Numbered from the stretch's first letter, positions 1-9,662 are shown. The stretch is 64,000 nt of DNA from Flavobacteriales bacterium (GCA_029238785.1 JAQWFN010000123.1:35416-99415); one strand, 5' to 3'. Notes: generated from the sequence alone by a model not told the origin. Numbers and translations: made by a program.

Positions 1-205
<205 letters not shown>

Positions 206-231
206 TTACTCTTTTCCCAAAAATTTACATC

Positions 232-268
232 AAAAAAAACTCCCCTTCCAATGATGGAAGAGGAGTTT
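232..268 (-). terminator. Rho-independent terminator of the BNR-repeat protein gene
   Basis: Read on the minus strand, the arms AAACTCCTCTTCC and GGAAGGGGAGTTT flank a short ATCATT loop and run into a T-rich tail. It lies 19 bases past the stop codon of the 287-3436 gene and before the start of the GAPDH gene, so it separates the two. Confidence 0.8.
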
Positions 269-286
269 CTATAGTCTTCGTTTCTA

Positions 287-3200
287 TTAGTTCAATACTA
301 CAAACTTGGCAACTTTAGTTGTTGTAGCTGTATTCAATTGAAGGAAGTATTGTCCTCTAGAAAGTTCATTAATATCAATGGTCATACGTTGTGTTCCCAT
401 AACATCATCCTTGCGAATAACCTTAACCAATTGGCCATTCATGCTGAAGATATTGATCAATACATCTTGTGGTGCATTCAAGTCAACATTCACGTTCAAC
501 TGTCCGCCAGTAACTGGGTTCGGATAAACACTGAAGATTTCTTTTCCCACTTCATCTTGGAAGTTGTTTTGAACACTTACGAGGTTATCAGACTTGAAGA
601 TTCCACGTCCATGTGAACCTGCATAAACCACTCCTTTGTTGGTAGGTGAAGAATAGTTGTCGTCTTGTCTCCATTGCTGTTCAACAGACATTACAGGACA
701 AGCTAAAGCATCGGCCAATGGTGCCATTCCAACATTTACAAATTCCCAGTTGTTACCGTCATTGCTGGTCATTACACCAAACTCAGTACCAATGATAATT
801 TCGTCTGGGTTGTTCACGTTAATAACACAATCGTACACAGGCATTGAAGAAAGTTCATCGCTGTTTGGCAACCATCTGTTGTCCCAGATAATACTTTGTG
901 AAGTTGCGTTGAAAGTCTCACGCACTTTTCCACCACCTGTATTTCCGTATCCACCAACAGTAAACACAACGTGATCTGGATCGTTAGGGTCGATAGAAAC
1001 ACCAGTTACAACACCTCCTGCATTAGGCACTACTTCATCAATTTCCAATACACTTAAGTCTTCAGCATCCCAGAAGTTTCTGAGGTTTCCAACTCTCGTC
1101 AATGAACCATCCCAACCAGACACCCACATGTAGTTTCCATCTGTGGAGAATTCGATTGATTTTGTTCCACCACTACCCGGTGCATTCATTACTCGATGCC
1201 AGTCTGGTGTAGTGTTGAAGTTCAGCGCTTCTCTTGTGATCCATACCCCTTGGCTACCGATGAAACCAACAGCGAATAAAGAAGTGTAAGGATCTTGAAC
1301 AAGCAATTGCTCGCGAATATCATATAGTGTATCAGCTGCATAGAAGTAAGAGGTATCACACATTTGTGAGTACTCAAATACAGGCACCTCAGCAAAAGTG
1401 GTGTCGAAACCAATGGTTACACAGATAATCTCGTCCAAGAAGGTAGTACAAGAATCAACTGGTTCGATGTTCGTAATGATCATCTCCGTTCCGATTTCAA
1501 CCGAATCAGTGGTGCAAATGATTTGCTCTTCTGTTAATTGTTGTGGTTCTAACCAGAAGTAGTTTGCATCCTCAGTAATCGGCTCGTCGAGAGTCATCTC
1601 AGGACGAATCAACTGATCCCAGTAGCGCAATTCTTGGCCTGGCTCGAGTGTGTAATCTAACGGCATGTTTAAATTGAGCGTATTCAAGTTGAAAGTAGAG
1701 TCAGTAACTGTTTCTTCGTAAGGGTTAATTAGAATTACGAACTGACCAGAGTTCTCGTCGCTAAAATCCTCATGGAGCTGACATACAGAGTAGAATTGTC
1801 CCACTTCTCCATCTTCATCTTGCAAAGCAATGATTTCATCATCATAAAAAGGACCTCCAGAACCGTCAGTTGTAAAACGACCGAGGTTTCCATATTGTGA
1901 CATGACGAAGGCTGCTCTGAAAGGTGCTTCTGTGTTTTGAGAAACGGCACAATCAAACCCATCTCCTCCAAAAATCTCGATAGCTTCTTGTTCAGTTGTT
2001 AATGAACCGTCTGCAGGAATGTAAAGTGATCCGTTATCTTGTGTTCCACCAACAACTCCTCCATTTGGATCATACGCCATACCGTAAAACTGAGTAATGT
2101 TCAAGTTTCTGTTTGAAGCAGTATAAGTGTCTCCACCATCGGTTGATTTGTAGATACCACCATCAGTAGCGATGTACATATCTCCGTTTTCTCCAAATCT
2201 AATTTCATGAACATCTGCATGAACCGCGTTGGTTGAACCTGGAAAGTCGATTGCAAATGCAGCGAGCTCAGCTTGATAGTTTGGTCCACTTCTCCACAAT
2301 TCGATACCTCCAACATAACAGATAGTAGGATCGCCTTTTTTCACGTCCAAAGCAAGGTCATAATTACCTTGTCCGCGAGGAAGTGGCGTTTGATCTCCTA
2401 CGTTCGCTGGCCAGATGTTCGACCAAGAGCCCTCAGCACCAGCATTTCCAGAGTGGTAAACACCACCAAAGAAACCACCACCAGTAGAATACAAAACGTA
2501 AGCATGGTTTACATCATCTTTCGAAATGGCAACACGAGCTCTACCAATTCCACTTTGTGGAAGGTAACCTGGGTCGTTAGGTGCAAATAATTGAACAAAA
2601 TCGAGGTAGGTATTATCAGTAGATCTCCAAACACGCCCTCCATCCATAGCAAGAAGCATATAAGAGCCATCTGCTGCGATTTCGATATCTTGTGCGTTTC
2701 CGTTATTCACTCCGCTGGCTACTCCTGCAAAAACTTGAGTACCGTCGATATATCCGTATCCAGCATTACCTGCGTACCAAATTCTTTCTGCATTGAATGG
2801 ATCTGCCTCCAAAGCTTCCACGGCAGACCAGTCGCCACCACCTAAAAGACCTGGATCGGTATCTTCGATGATTTCCCAGTTCACGCCGTCCGTGGAGGTA
2901 TAAATTCCTCGACCACGGAAACCAGAGCCTCCAGAACCACTTCCACCATCAAATTGAGAACCAGTCCCAACGTACCAACGCCCATTGCCATTTCTGGTAA
3001 TTGATGTTACCATGCAGTTTGGGAACGAGGTGATTTGTTGCCATGAATTAGCTCCATTATAGGAAACCCAAAGTCCACCAGAAACTCCACCAGTCCAAAC
3101 TTCATTATCGTTTACGATATAGAGCGCTCTTCCGCGTCCTCCAATATTATCTGGTCCCATTTCAGCCCATTGCATGCTTGGAGCTGACTTCTCCATGCTG

Positions 3201-3436
3201 GCTTGACGTTTAATCGCCACCTTACGCAAACGCGCATAATCTGATTCGTTGACAACACCCGTCTCGTTGTCTGCACGCAATCTTCTCCAAACTTCAGCTG
3301 CTCCATCAGGGGATGCTGCGATTTGTTGATCTTCACGTGCTGTGTAAGACGAGGTAGTTTCCTGCATTGAGAGGAAAGTGAGGGCAGCTGCGGCAGCAAC
3401 TACACCTGTAGAAAAGAGTAAAGCTCTGATTCTCAT
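287..3436 (-). CDS. T9SS-exported BNR/beta-propeller (VPS10-like) surface protein
   Basis: A 1049-residue exported protein. Residues 1-25 form a signal peptide. From about residue 90 to 560 and again from about 715 to 950 there are repeated propeller blades with Asp-box-like motifs such as YKSTDGGDT, YTSTDGVNWE and VWRSTDNT, as in sialidase/BNR and photosystem-assembly propellers. The last about 80 residues, starting at VYPNPVTGGQLNVNV and ending in a basic-hydrophobic KVAKFVVLN, are a type A T9SS sorting signal, so it should cross the outer membrane and be cell-attached or released. Residues about 565-715 are an acidic, Cys-containing insertion that breaks the propeller pattern. No catalytic site is recognisable; a structural, binding or peptidase-associated role is possible. 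It stands alone, with a terminator behind it and lipA upstream. Confidence 0.85.
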   Translation of the reverse strand: MRIRALLFSTGVVAAAAALTFLSMQETTSSYTAREDQQIAASPDGAAEVWRRLRADNETGVVNESDYARLRKVAIKRQASMEKSAPSMQWAEMGPDNIGGRGRALYIVNDNEVWTGGVSGGLWVSYNGANSWQQITSFPNCMVTSITRNGNGRWYVGTGSQFDGGSGSGGSGFRGRGIYTSTDGVNWEIIEDTDPGLLGGGDWSAVEALEADPFNAERIWYAGNAGYGYIDGTQVFAGVASGVNNGNAQDIEIAADGSYMLLAMDGGRVWRSTDNTYLDFVQLFAPNDPGYLPQSGIGRARVAISKDDVNHAYVLYSTGGGFFGGVYHSGNAGAEGSWSNIWPANVGDQTPLPRGQGNYDLALDVKKGDPTICYVGGIELWRSGPNYQAELAAFAIDFPGSTNAVHADVHEIRFGENGDMYIATDGGIYKSTDGGDTYTASNRNLNITQFYGMAYDPNGGVVGGTQDNGSLYIPADGSLTTEQEAIEIFGGDGFDCAVSQNTEAPFRAAFVMSQYGNLGRFTTDGSGGPFYDDEIIALQDEDGEVGQFYSVCQLHEDFSDENSGQFVILINPYEETVTDSTFNLNTLNLNMPLDYTLEPGQELRYWDQLIRPEMTLDEPITEDANYFWLEPQQLTEEQIICTTDSVEIGTEMIITNIEPVDSCTTFLDEIICVTIGFDTTFAEVPVFEYSQMCDTSYFYAADTLYDIREQLLVQDPYTSLFAVGFIGSQGVWITREALNFNTTPDWHRVMNAPGSGGTKSIEFSTDGNYMWVSGWDGSLTRVGNLRNFWDAEDLSVLEIDEVVPNAGGVVTGVSIDPNDPDHVVFTVGGYGNTGGGKVRETFNATSQSIIWDNRWLPNSDELSSMPVYDCVINVNNPDEIIIGTEFGVMTSNDGNNWEFVNVGMAPLADALACPVMSVEQQWRQDDNYSSPTNKGVVYAGSHGRGIFKSDNLVSVQNNFQDEVGKEIFSVYPNPVTGGQLNVNVDLNAPQDVLINIFSMNGQLVKVIRKDDVMGTQRMTIDINELSRGQYFLQLNTATTTKVAKFVVLN

Positions 3437-3547
3437 AATTCTTTATTAATAGCCCAAAACAAACGTGCGGCAATTTACAACATTCTCCTTCTATTAAAAA
3501 AGGAAAGTCTACAAGTACTTGCAATAATTATACAAGTCAGTGGATTT

Positions 3548-4414
3548 CTAGAACACATGTTTCTCTGCGTGGTATGAGCTTCTGACAAGCGGGCCGCTTT
3601 CCACAAATCTGAATCCCATTTCTAAACCTTTAACCCGATATTCTTCAAATTGTTCAGGATGAATAAACTCGGCCACTGGTAGATGTTTCGGTGTTGGCTG
3701 AAGATACTGACCTAAGGTAAGCACATCGCAGCCCACACTTCTGAGGTCTTCCATTGTCTCATACACTTCGTCCACCGTTTCCCCTAACCCGAGCATGACC
3801 CCTGACTTGGTTTTCATGCCTCCGTCTTTCAATCTTTTGAGGACTTCTAGGCTCCTGTCGTATTTCGCCTGAATACGCACTTGTTTTGTTAAGCGACGCA
3901 CCGTTTCTAAATTGTGGCTAACGATTTCCGGCCCCACATTGATGATGTACTGAAGATTTTCCCATTTACCAGCGAAATCAGGAATGAGGGTTTCTAGTGT
4001 TGTTCCCGGACTTTTTCTTCGGATTGCTTTCACTGTTTTCACCCAGATCTCTGCTCCTCCATCAGAGAGGTCGTCCCTATCTACAGAAGTGATTACCGCG
4101 TGCTTTACATTCATCAGCTCAACAGAGCGAGCTACTCGTGCTGGTTCAAATGGGTCTACGGCGTCAGGCCTGCCCGTATTCACTGCACAGAAACCGCAAG
4201 AGCGCGTACAAATGTTCCCGAGGATCATGAATGTTGCCGTACCTTCTCCCCAGCACTCTCCCATATTAGGACAGTTTCCACTTTCACAAATGGTGTGGAG
4301 TTTATGCTCCGAAACAAGCTCTCTTACTTTCTTATAGCTTTCGCCTGTAGGCAGCTTCACCCTGAGCCATTTTGGCTTTGGTGTTCTCTTATTAGGTATT
4401 GCCTGATCTGTCAT
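3548..4414 (-). CDS. lipA: Lipoyl synthase
   Basis: A radical SAM enzyme that inserts two sulfurs into protein-bound octanoyl groups to make lipoate for pyruvate and 2-oxoglutarate dehydrogenases. All diagnostic residues are present: the auxiliary cluster ligands C43, C48 and C54 (CX4CX5C), the radical SAM ligands C69, C73 and C76 (CX3CX2C), and a C-terminal RSSYHAEK matching the conserved RSSY region that supplies the fourth auxiliary ligand. At 288 residues it has normal length. Its ATG overlaps the stop of the upstream gene (ATGA at 4411-4414), so the two are translationally coupled. No lipB is visible nearby. Confidence 0.96.
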   Translation of the reverse strand: MTDQAIPNKRTPKPKWLRVKLPTGESYKKVRELVSEHKLHTICESGNCPNMGECWGEGTATFMILGNICTRSCGFCAVNTGRPDAVDPFEPARVARSVELMNVKHAVITSVDRDDLSDGGAEIWVKTVKAIRRKSPGTTLETLIPDFAGKWENLQYIINVGPEIVSHNLETVRRLTKQVRIQAKYDRSLEVLKRLKDGGMKTKSGVMLGLGETVDEVYETMEDLRSVGCDVLTLGQYLQPTPKHLPVAEFIHPEQFEEYRVKGLEMGFRFVESGPLVRSSYHAEKHVF

Positions 4415-5187
4415 CGAATAATGTACTTTCTTCCAAAAAAGAAATTCACGTATGCGTTCAAAAAGAACTGTTTATTTGTTCCGTAGAGATCGGCGAGGAT
4501 TGGAATATCTGTAGAATAAGCATCTAAAACAGCTCCTACTTCCAGCCCTTTCAAGCCATCGTTCTCTGAGGAATATTCAAAGTTGAGTGCAAACTTAACA
4601 AATGCTCCGGGATGAAGTTTCAATTCGTCCAAACCATTTAATGCGGACGCCCTTCCATAGATGTTATTAGAGAAGTGCTCAGCGGGATCATATTTCTCTA
4701 CAGCCAAATACTCGTAAGGTATACTCGGGTAGCCTATTTCGAGATAAACAGGTTTCGTTACGCCCAAAGAAGGACCAAGATGCCAAGAGTAGCCTACACG
4801 AACTCCACTTTTGCGCTGTTTAGAAGTAATGATTCGCTGTTTCCCTATTGATGGACGAAAGACGAAGAAACTATTTTGCTTCCCGATAACATAACTTCTA
4901 GAATCGTCATAAACAGGATTGAAACTTCTGATTTCCTTTTCGTGCTTCATGTAAAGCATTTCAAAGCCAAAGAGTAATAGGTTTGAGGCATCTTGGTATT
5001 TCGCATATTGGCCAAACAAACCACCTCCAGCGGTATGCAGGTGCAACCCTCCACTGATTTCATGAGAAAAAAGCACCTTAATATCGTCGTCAACTTGCAC
5101 GTTTTGAGCCTGGTATCTCGATGAGATTAAAACTAAAAACGAAAAGGTAAAGAAGAGGTTTAATATGTACTTAGGCACTGTCGTCAT
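4411..5187 (-). CDS. Exported beta-rich (outer-membrane-like) protein of unknown function, coupled to lipA
   Basis: 258 residues with a signal peptide (residues 1-27, ending near RYQAQ). The mature part is rich in alternating aromatic/hydrophobic strands (for example [24 protein letters not shown]) and ends with an aromatic strand, which fits a small outer-membrane barrel. No catalytic motif is seen and I do not recognise a named family. The stop codon overlaps the lipA start by four bases, so both are probably on one mRNA from a promoter near 5220. The link to lipoate synthesis is positional only. Confidence 0.7.
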   Translation of the reverse strand: MTTVPKYILNLFFTFSFLVLISSRYQAQNVQVDDDIKVLFSHEISGGLHLHTAGGGLFGQYAKYQDASNLLLFGFEMLYMKHEKEIRSFNPVYDDSRSYVIGKQNSFFVFRPSIGKQRIITSKQRKSGVRVGYSWHLGPSLGVTKPVYLEIGYPSIPYEYLAVEKYDPAEHFSNNIYGRASALNGLDELKLHPGAFVKFALNFEYSSENDGLKGLEVGAVLDAYSTDIPILADLYGTNKQFFLNAYVNFFFGRKYIIR

Positions 5188-5215
5188 GAATGCGTAATTT
5201 CGATGCTTTGACTAT

Positions 5216-5223
5216 CAAAGTTA
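5216..5223 (-). promoter_or_regulatory. Putative -7 box (TAACTTTG) for the outer-membrane protein-lipA pair
   Basis: On the minus strand TAACTTTG matches the bacteroidetal -7 consensus TANNTTTG. Transcription from it would start near 5212, giving a leader of about 25 bases. The nearest upstream TTG is 25 bases away, longer than the usual 17-23, so the -33 element is weak or absent. Confidence 0.4.
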
Positions 5224-5261
5224 CAAATTAATAACGCTGAGACCCTAACAAAAGTTCTCCT

Positions 5262-5678
5262 ATGAAATACAAATTAAGTTATACAGGTTCCTTAAGAACA
5301 GAAATGATTCATGAGGGAAGTGGGGCATCAATTAACAGTGATGCGCCTAAAGACAACCATGGTAAAGGGGAAGCATTTTCTCCAACAGATTTGAGCGCAG
5401 TGAGCTTATCATCTTGCATGATCACCGTGATGGGAATTCATGCCAACAAAAAGGGATGGGGACAATTGAAAATTTCAGGCAGTGCTGAAAAAGTGATGCA
5501 GGCGAACCCTCGCCGAATTAAAAGTATTTCCACAGACTTAAGTGTAGGAATTGAGCGTGCTCATTTCACACAGCAAATTCAAGACGAACTCTATAAGATT
5601 GCAGAAGACTGTCCGGTTGCACTGAGCTTGCACCCCGAAATCGAACAGCCCTTAAAAATAAGTTTTTACGCTTATTGA
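5262..5678 (+). CDS. OsmC/Ohr family peroxide-detoxification-like protein
   Basis: 138 residues that match the OsmC fold along their whole length. The two family cysteines are present: one in LSSCMITVMG at the start of the central helix, and one in EDCPVALSLHPE, the usual CPVxxxL motif. OsmC proteins reduce organic hydroperoxides with this Cys pair in the cytoplasm. The gene starts divergently from the lipA pair and runs convergent with the small lipoprotein gene; only four bases separate the two stop codons. The subgroup is most like the OsmC-like proteins common in Bacteroidota, so the natural substrate is uncertain. Confidence 0.9.
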   Translation: MKYKLSYTGSLRTEMIHEGSGASINSDAPKDNHGKGEAFSPTDLSAVSLSSCMITVMGIHANKKGWGQLKISGSAEKVMQANPRRIKSISTDLSVGIERAHFTQQIQDELYKIAEDCPVALSLHPEIEQPLKISFYAY

Positions 5679-5682
5679 TCTT

Positions 5683-5814
5683 TTACTTTAGTTCTTGTGC
5701 TTGCTCTACTTCAACACCATTGTAAGCAGCACAAGACTGTTTCGTTGGCAAACATGAAGACAAAAGAGCGATACCTACAAGTACGAGCATTAATGTGGCG
5801 AAAGACTTTTTCAT
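5683..5814 (-). CDS. 43-residue lipoprotein
   Basis: An ORF of 43 codons with an ATG at 5814 and a TAA at 5683-5685. It begins MKKSFATLMLVLVGIALLSS followed by Cys, a complete lipoprotein signal with lipobox LLSSC and the modified Cys at residue 21. The mature peptide is only about 23 residues (CLPTKQSCAAYNGVEVEQ and a short end), with a second Cys. Similar very short lipoproteins with a CxxY-like motif are common in Bacteroidota but their job is unknown. A near-consensus -7 box lies at 5834-5841. Gene finders often miss ORFs of this size; the clean signal peptide argues it is real. Confidence 0.65.
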   Translation of the reverse strand: MKKSFATLMLVLVGIALLSSCLPTKQSCAAYNGVEVEQAQELK

Positions 5815-5833
5815 GATATTGTTTGTTTCTTCT

Positions 5834-5841
5834 CAAAGATG
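5834..5841 (-). promoter_or_regulatory. Possible -7 box (CATCTTTG) of the small lipoprotein gene
   Basis: Minus-strand CATCTTTG matches TANNTTTG at 7 of 8 bases and would give a leader of about 16 bases. No TTG is found at the expected -33 distance, so this is a weak call. Confidence 0.25.
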
Positions 5842-5962
5842 AGAACCTTTATTACTTCTTTAACGTAACGAACTCTTGAAAGTTTCACGGACTTATCCAC
5901 AAGTAAAAGCTCCTTGGTTAATAACGCACCAAAACCCACTCCTATTGCGTTCTTTAAGCTCG

Positions 5963-7618
5963 ATGACCAAGCTAATTTTACGTATTTCTCCCTTGATCTT
6001 TGTCTTACTCTTAAGCAATCAAGCTTGGGCACAATGGAATTTCTGCGCCCTTAAACCATCCGCCGCTTGTTTGAGTTTTTCAAACGAAGTCCAAAGAGAC
6101 TCTCTAGCAGAACTTAGCTACAGCGAGGCTTTGAAATCCGGTTACTTCAGTGCTTACCTAGCAGACAGCGACACGCTCACGACAGAACTTCATTATGGAG
6201 AGCAATACTTTTTTCAAGATTTAGCGAATCTCGATAGCCTTATTGCCATGGGTCGGTTCACTAAAAAAGAAAAACGGAACATCAAGGAAAATGGATTTAC
6301 CCCACAACTTGTTTCAGAAATTGCTGAACGACTGATATCCCTTCAAGAACAAAACGGTTATCCTTTTGCTCGACTTTCTTTCGTTCCAATAAATACAGAG
6401 GAAGGAATTAGCTTACAGACTTATTTTGATAAGGGTCCTCGGGTTTATATTGACAGTCTAATTATAAAATCCAAAAGCGGTATTCGCGCTCCTTTGATTG
6501 AAAAGCTTTTGCAGCTCAGTCCGGGAGATATTTATAATGAAAAGCAGCTCAAGGACATCACCAAACAAATCAACAAAGTACCTTATTTACAAAGTGCACA
6601 ATCGCCGCAGCTCGTTTTTTCTCCAAAGGGCGCCAAGGTATTTTTATTTGTTGAGAAGAAAGCAGCCAATCGTTTTGATGGGATGATTGGTTTTCAGCCC
6701 GACCCCAATACAGACGCTACAATTATCACAGGAGACATTAATCTCGACTTACAAAACACCCTTCAACAAGGAGAACGCCTTCGATTTCAATGGAGGCGAT
6801 TACAAGCAGAGGTTCAAGAGTTAGATATTGGGATAAATTTCCCTTACCTCGCTCAAACCTCCCTTGGAATTGGTGGTGAATTGGAGATTTATCGTCGTGA
6901 TTCCACCTTTAGCACCACACGTTTGCGTGGGGAGTTGATTTGGATGACCGCTTTCGAAAAAGAACTCGGAGGCTTTATTGAGCGCTGGAATTCAAACCAA
7001 TTGGGATCAGCCTTGGGGGTTGAAGATTTAAACATCACCAGGTATGGGCTCCGCGGGAAATATGTTGCTTTGGATTATCGACTCAATCCATTGAATGGAA
7101 TTGACTTGAGTATTGAGGGAAGTGCCGGACTTAAAACCCGGAAACAATTTGACATCGACCAAGAAGTGCAAGAAATCGAAAGCACTCAAGTTGCGGCCAG
7201 TCTGCGTTTTTTGTGGCACAAAGGAATCATCGGAAACTTGGGGATTGGGGGGCGAGTGATTGCCGAGAAGAAATGGGATGAAAGCGTTTTGACCAATGAG
7301 CAATTTCGAATTGGCGGACTAAACTCACTCCGAGGTTTTAATGAAGAAGGTATTTTCACCGAAGCGTACAGTATTGTAAGCATTCACTTAAAGTACCGAT
7401 TTGACAGTAATTCTGGTGCCTTTGTGTTTTACGACCAGGGCTGGACCGAAGGCAACGAGCTCATACCATACGATCGTCCTTTTGGATTTGGTGCTGGCGT
7501 GAATTTCGGAACTAAAAATGGTGTTTTCAGCCTGGTTTACGCTTTGGGGAGTCAGTTTAACCAAGCCATCTTGCTTCGCGATGCAAAAATCCACTTTGGC
7601 TTTGTGAACCTATTTTAG
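5963..7618 (+). CDS. Omp85-superfamily outer membrane protein (POTRA plus BamA/TamA-like barrel)
   Basis: 551 residues from the ATG at 5963; a start at 5876 would bury the signal peptide MTKLILRISPLIFVLLLSNQ behind 29 residues, so the later ATG is preferred. The region after the signal peptide to about residue 250 looks like POTRA domains (VYIDSLIIKS, QLKDITKQINKVPYLQ). The C-terminal about 320 residues form a barrel of the D15/surface-antigen type with the loop-6 signature RIGGLNSLRGFNEEG, which carries the invariant RGF. It ends in F (FGFVNLF), as outer-membrane barrels do. Family members insert or translocate proteins or lipids at the outer membrane. At this length with few POTRAs it is a TamA/ShlB-like paralogue rather than BamA. 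Confidence 0.85.
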   Translation: MTKLILRISPLIFVLLLSNQAWAQWNFCALKPSAACLSFSNEVQRDSLAELSYSEALKSGYFSAYLADSDTLTTELHYGEQYFFQDLANLDSLIAMGRFTKKEKRNIKENGFTPQLVSEIAERLISLQEQNGYPFARLSFVPINTEEGISLQTYFDKGPRVYIDSLIIKSKSGIRAPLIEKLLQLSPGDIYNEKQLKDITKQINKVPYLQSAQSPQLVFSPKGAKVFLFVEKKAANRFDGMIGFQPDPNTDATIITGDINLDLQNTLQQGERLRFQWRRLQAEVQELDIGINFPYLAQTSLGIGGELEIYRRDSTFSTTRLRGELIWMTAFEKELGGFIERWNSNQLGSALGVEDLNITRYGLRGKYVALDYRLNPLNGIDLSIEGSAGLKTRKQFDIDQEVQEIESTQVAASLRFLWHKGIIGNLGIGGRVIAEKKWDESVLTNEQFRIGGLNSLRGFNEEGIFTEAYSIVSIHLKYRFDSNSGAFVFYDQGWTEGNELIPYDRPFGFGAGVNFGTKNGVFSLVYALGSQFNQAILLRDAKIHFGFVNLF

Positions 7619-7629
7619 TCGTAATTTAG
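7601..7629 (+). promoter_or_regulatory. Possible internal promoter for the GWxTD gene
   Basis: TTTG at 7601-7604, 17 bases, then TAATTTAG (7622-7629; 7 of 8 to TANNTTTG). The predicted start of transcription falls about two bases before the ATG at 7635. It overlaps the 3' end of the Omp85 gene, so the gene may instead rely on read-through. Confidence 0.3.
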
Positions 7630-7634
7630 CAGCC

Positions 7635-8915
7635 ATGAATTACACCCTAAAACGTCAGATCAATTACCTCATCGGCTTTCTTTTGCTGAGTACTGGTCTG
7701 TTCGCTATTAGTTCTTGTAGTAATTCTGGAGCTATAAAGGCAGATCAACAGCGCAACCTTTATGATTGGGAGGCGAAGCTAATTCACCCTGAGCTCATGG
7801 TCTATCATCAGAGCACAGATAGCAGCACCTTTTACTTTAAACTATTTAGTGACGAGCTTTTGTATACTCGCTCTGGACCAGAAGATCCTTTTTCGGCGAG
7901 AATGAAGTTTTTTCTTGAGGTGAAAGACTTAAAAACGGGGAGCATTGACAGTTTAGAATTCAACTATTACGACATCAACCCCGAACAGGAGTCGCGCCAA
8001 ATCATTGGTAAACATCGCTTCAAGCTCAAGGACCTCACTTACTACGATTTAAGGATAAAAATTACCGATTTAAGCAGGAAAACCAGTGTTATCGAAAGAC
8101 TAAGGGTTGAGAAATCTCCGGGGCTCATAAGAGAGAACATGTTGATCATTGACGATGAGACCCTTGCTCCAGTTTTTGGGAACTATAGTGGTGTTGGGCG
8201 AAGCTTGTTGATGAGTTCGGACCGCTATCAAGCAGAAAAACTCAGCATTTCTGAAAGCAAATCAGACCTTCCACTCCCACCTCCTCCCTATTCTTATAGT
8301 GAACCAAAACTTGACCTAGGTTTAGAACAGGAAGAAGAACTGAGTAGTATAGGCGAGCTTTACCTCCTTTCATTAGACAGCTCAATTAATGTCATTAGAA
8401 GTGCTGATGGTTTGTCGTCATTCGCGCTTTTTGGTCGGCCCCAGCCCTATCCTGAAGTTCGGGAGTTGGATCAGCTTATCCAAAGCATGCGCTACATTAC
8501 TTCACGAAGTGAATTCAAGAAAATCACGAGCAGTTCTTACCCTAAAAAAGCGCTCGATGAATTTTGGATTGAAACTGCTGGAACTAAGGAGAAAGCTCGT
8601 TCTTTAATTAGAACATATTACCGCAGAGTTCGCGAAGCCAACATTTATTTTTCGGGGATAACTGAAGGATGGAAGAGCGATCGCGGCTTGGTACACATTG
8701 TCTTTGGCAACCCTAATAAAATCATTGTTGAATCAGACAAAGAAATCTGGGTTTATGGAGAAGACAGTAACATCAGCGCCTTAACCTTCACTTTTAGAAA
8801 AAAAACACACCCTTACAGTCACAATCTATATGTCTTAGACCGCAGTGCGCTCTATAAACCTGGATGGGATCAAGCCGTTGCTAACTGGCGCAGGGGCCGT
8901 GTTTTTTCGGAATAA
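7635..8915 (+). CDS. GWxTD-domain lipoprotein
   Basis: 426 residues. The N-terminus has a lipoprotein signal with lipobox SSC, modified Cys at residue 28. The C-terminal about 150 residues match the GWxTD domain known mainly from Bacteroidota: EFKKI, ALDEFW, TYYRRVREAN, then GWKSDRGLVHIVFGNPN, where the name-giving GWxTD reads GWKSD here. The central part has a Pro-rich stretch near residues 210-220. The function of this domain is not known. It sits 16 bases after the Omp85 gene and 6 bases before rlmB, so the three are likely co-transcribed; an envelope role beside the Omp85 protein is an inference from position. Confidence 0.85.
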   Translation: MNYTLKRQINYLIGFLLLSTGLFAISSCSNSGAIKADQQRNLYDWEAKLIHPELMVYHQSTDSSTFYFKLFSDELLYTRSGPEDPFSARMKFFLEVKDLKTGSIDSLEFNYYDINPEQESRQIIGKHRFKLKDLTYYDLRIKITDLSRKTSVIERLRVEKSPGLIRENMLIIDDETLAPVFGNYSGVGRSLLMSSDRYQAEKLSISESKSDLPLPPPPYSYSEPKLDLGLEQEEELSSIGELYLLSLDSSINVIRSADGLSSFALFGRPQPYPEVRELDQLIQSMRYITSRSEFKKITSSSYPKKALDEFWIETAGTKEKARSLIRTYYRRVREANIYFSGITEGWKSDRGLVHIVFGNPNKIIVESDKEIWVYGEDSNISALTFTFRKKTHPYSHNLYVLDRSALYKPGWDQAVANWRRGRVFSE

Positions 8916-8921
8916 GACAAC

Positions 8922-9662
8922 ATGGAAAAAGACTACATTATAGGCCATCACCCATTGCGGGAGGCACTCGACAAGGAGAAAGAGATTCAACGCATTCTGT
9001 ACATGCGCGGACTAAAGAGTCCGGAAATTCTCCAAGCTATTAGCGAGGCGAAGGCATTGGGAATACCTTGTTCTCCTGTACCAGAGCAAAAACTTGCACG
9101 GATCACCAAAAAAAACCACCAAGGAGTCATTGCTTTTTTATCGCCAATTACCTTTGAGGTATTGGATATTTTCATCAGTCAGCTTTACGAGGCCGCGATT
9201 GTTCCTAAGGTATTATTGCTAGATGGTATTACCGATGTGAGAAATTTTGGAGCAGTTGTTCGAAGCGCCGAGTGTTTAGGTTTTCACACCGTTGTTATTC
9301 CAACCAAAGGCATGGCGCCCATCAACGCCGACGCTATAAAAAGCAGTTCTGGGGCACTACTCAGACTCCCAATTTGCAGAACCGATAGCGTTGCTGAGTG
9401 CATAACTTACTTGCAGAGTTATGGCATAAAAGTTATTGGATGCACTGAGAAATCAGAACAACTTATCAATGAAACACCGCTCGGAGGGGCCATCTGCGTA
9501 GTGCTTGGAAACGAAGAAACCGGATTATCTCGTGCCAGCTTAACTAAGGCTGATGATCTGGTGCGCATACCGATGTCGGGGCAAGTGCAAAGCTTAAATG
9601 TGGCTGCTAGTGGAGCAATTGCCATGTATGAAGTTGAAAGGCAACGTTTAGCAAGTGAATAA
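8922..9662 (+). CDS. rlmB: 23S rRNA (guanosine-2'-O)-methyltransferase RlmB (SpoU/TrmH family)
   Basis: 246 residues with an N-terminal substrate-binding domain beginning IIGHHPLREAL and a C-terminal SPOUT domain. All three SpoU motifs are seen: NFGAVVRSAE (motif 1, with the conserved Asn and Arg), GNEETGLS (motif 2) and IPMSGQVQSLNVAASGA (motif 3). The GHHPLREAL start and length match the RlmB group, which methylates G2251 of 23S rRNA in E. coli; other SpoU paralogues cannot be excluded. It is the last gene of the Omp85-GWxTD-rlmB run. Confidence 0.88.
   Translation: MEKDYIIGHHPLREALDKEKEIQRILYMRGLKSPEILQAISEAKALGIPCSPVPEQKLARITKKNHQGVIAFLSPITFEVLDIFISQLYEAAIVPKVLLLDGITDVRNFGAVVRSAECLGFHTVVIPTKGMAPINADAIKSSSGALLRLPICRTDSVAECITYLQSYGIKVIGCTEKSEQLINETPLGGAICVVLGNEETGLSRASLTKADDLVRIPMSGQVQSLNVAASGAIAMYEVERQRLASE

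Noticed and set aside
5811..6032. 73-codon minus-strand frame over the Omp85 gene start
   Set aside because: It covers the Omp85 signal peptide codons and the upstream region of the small lipoprotein, and has no recognisable pattern.
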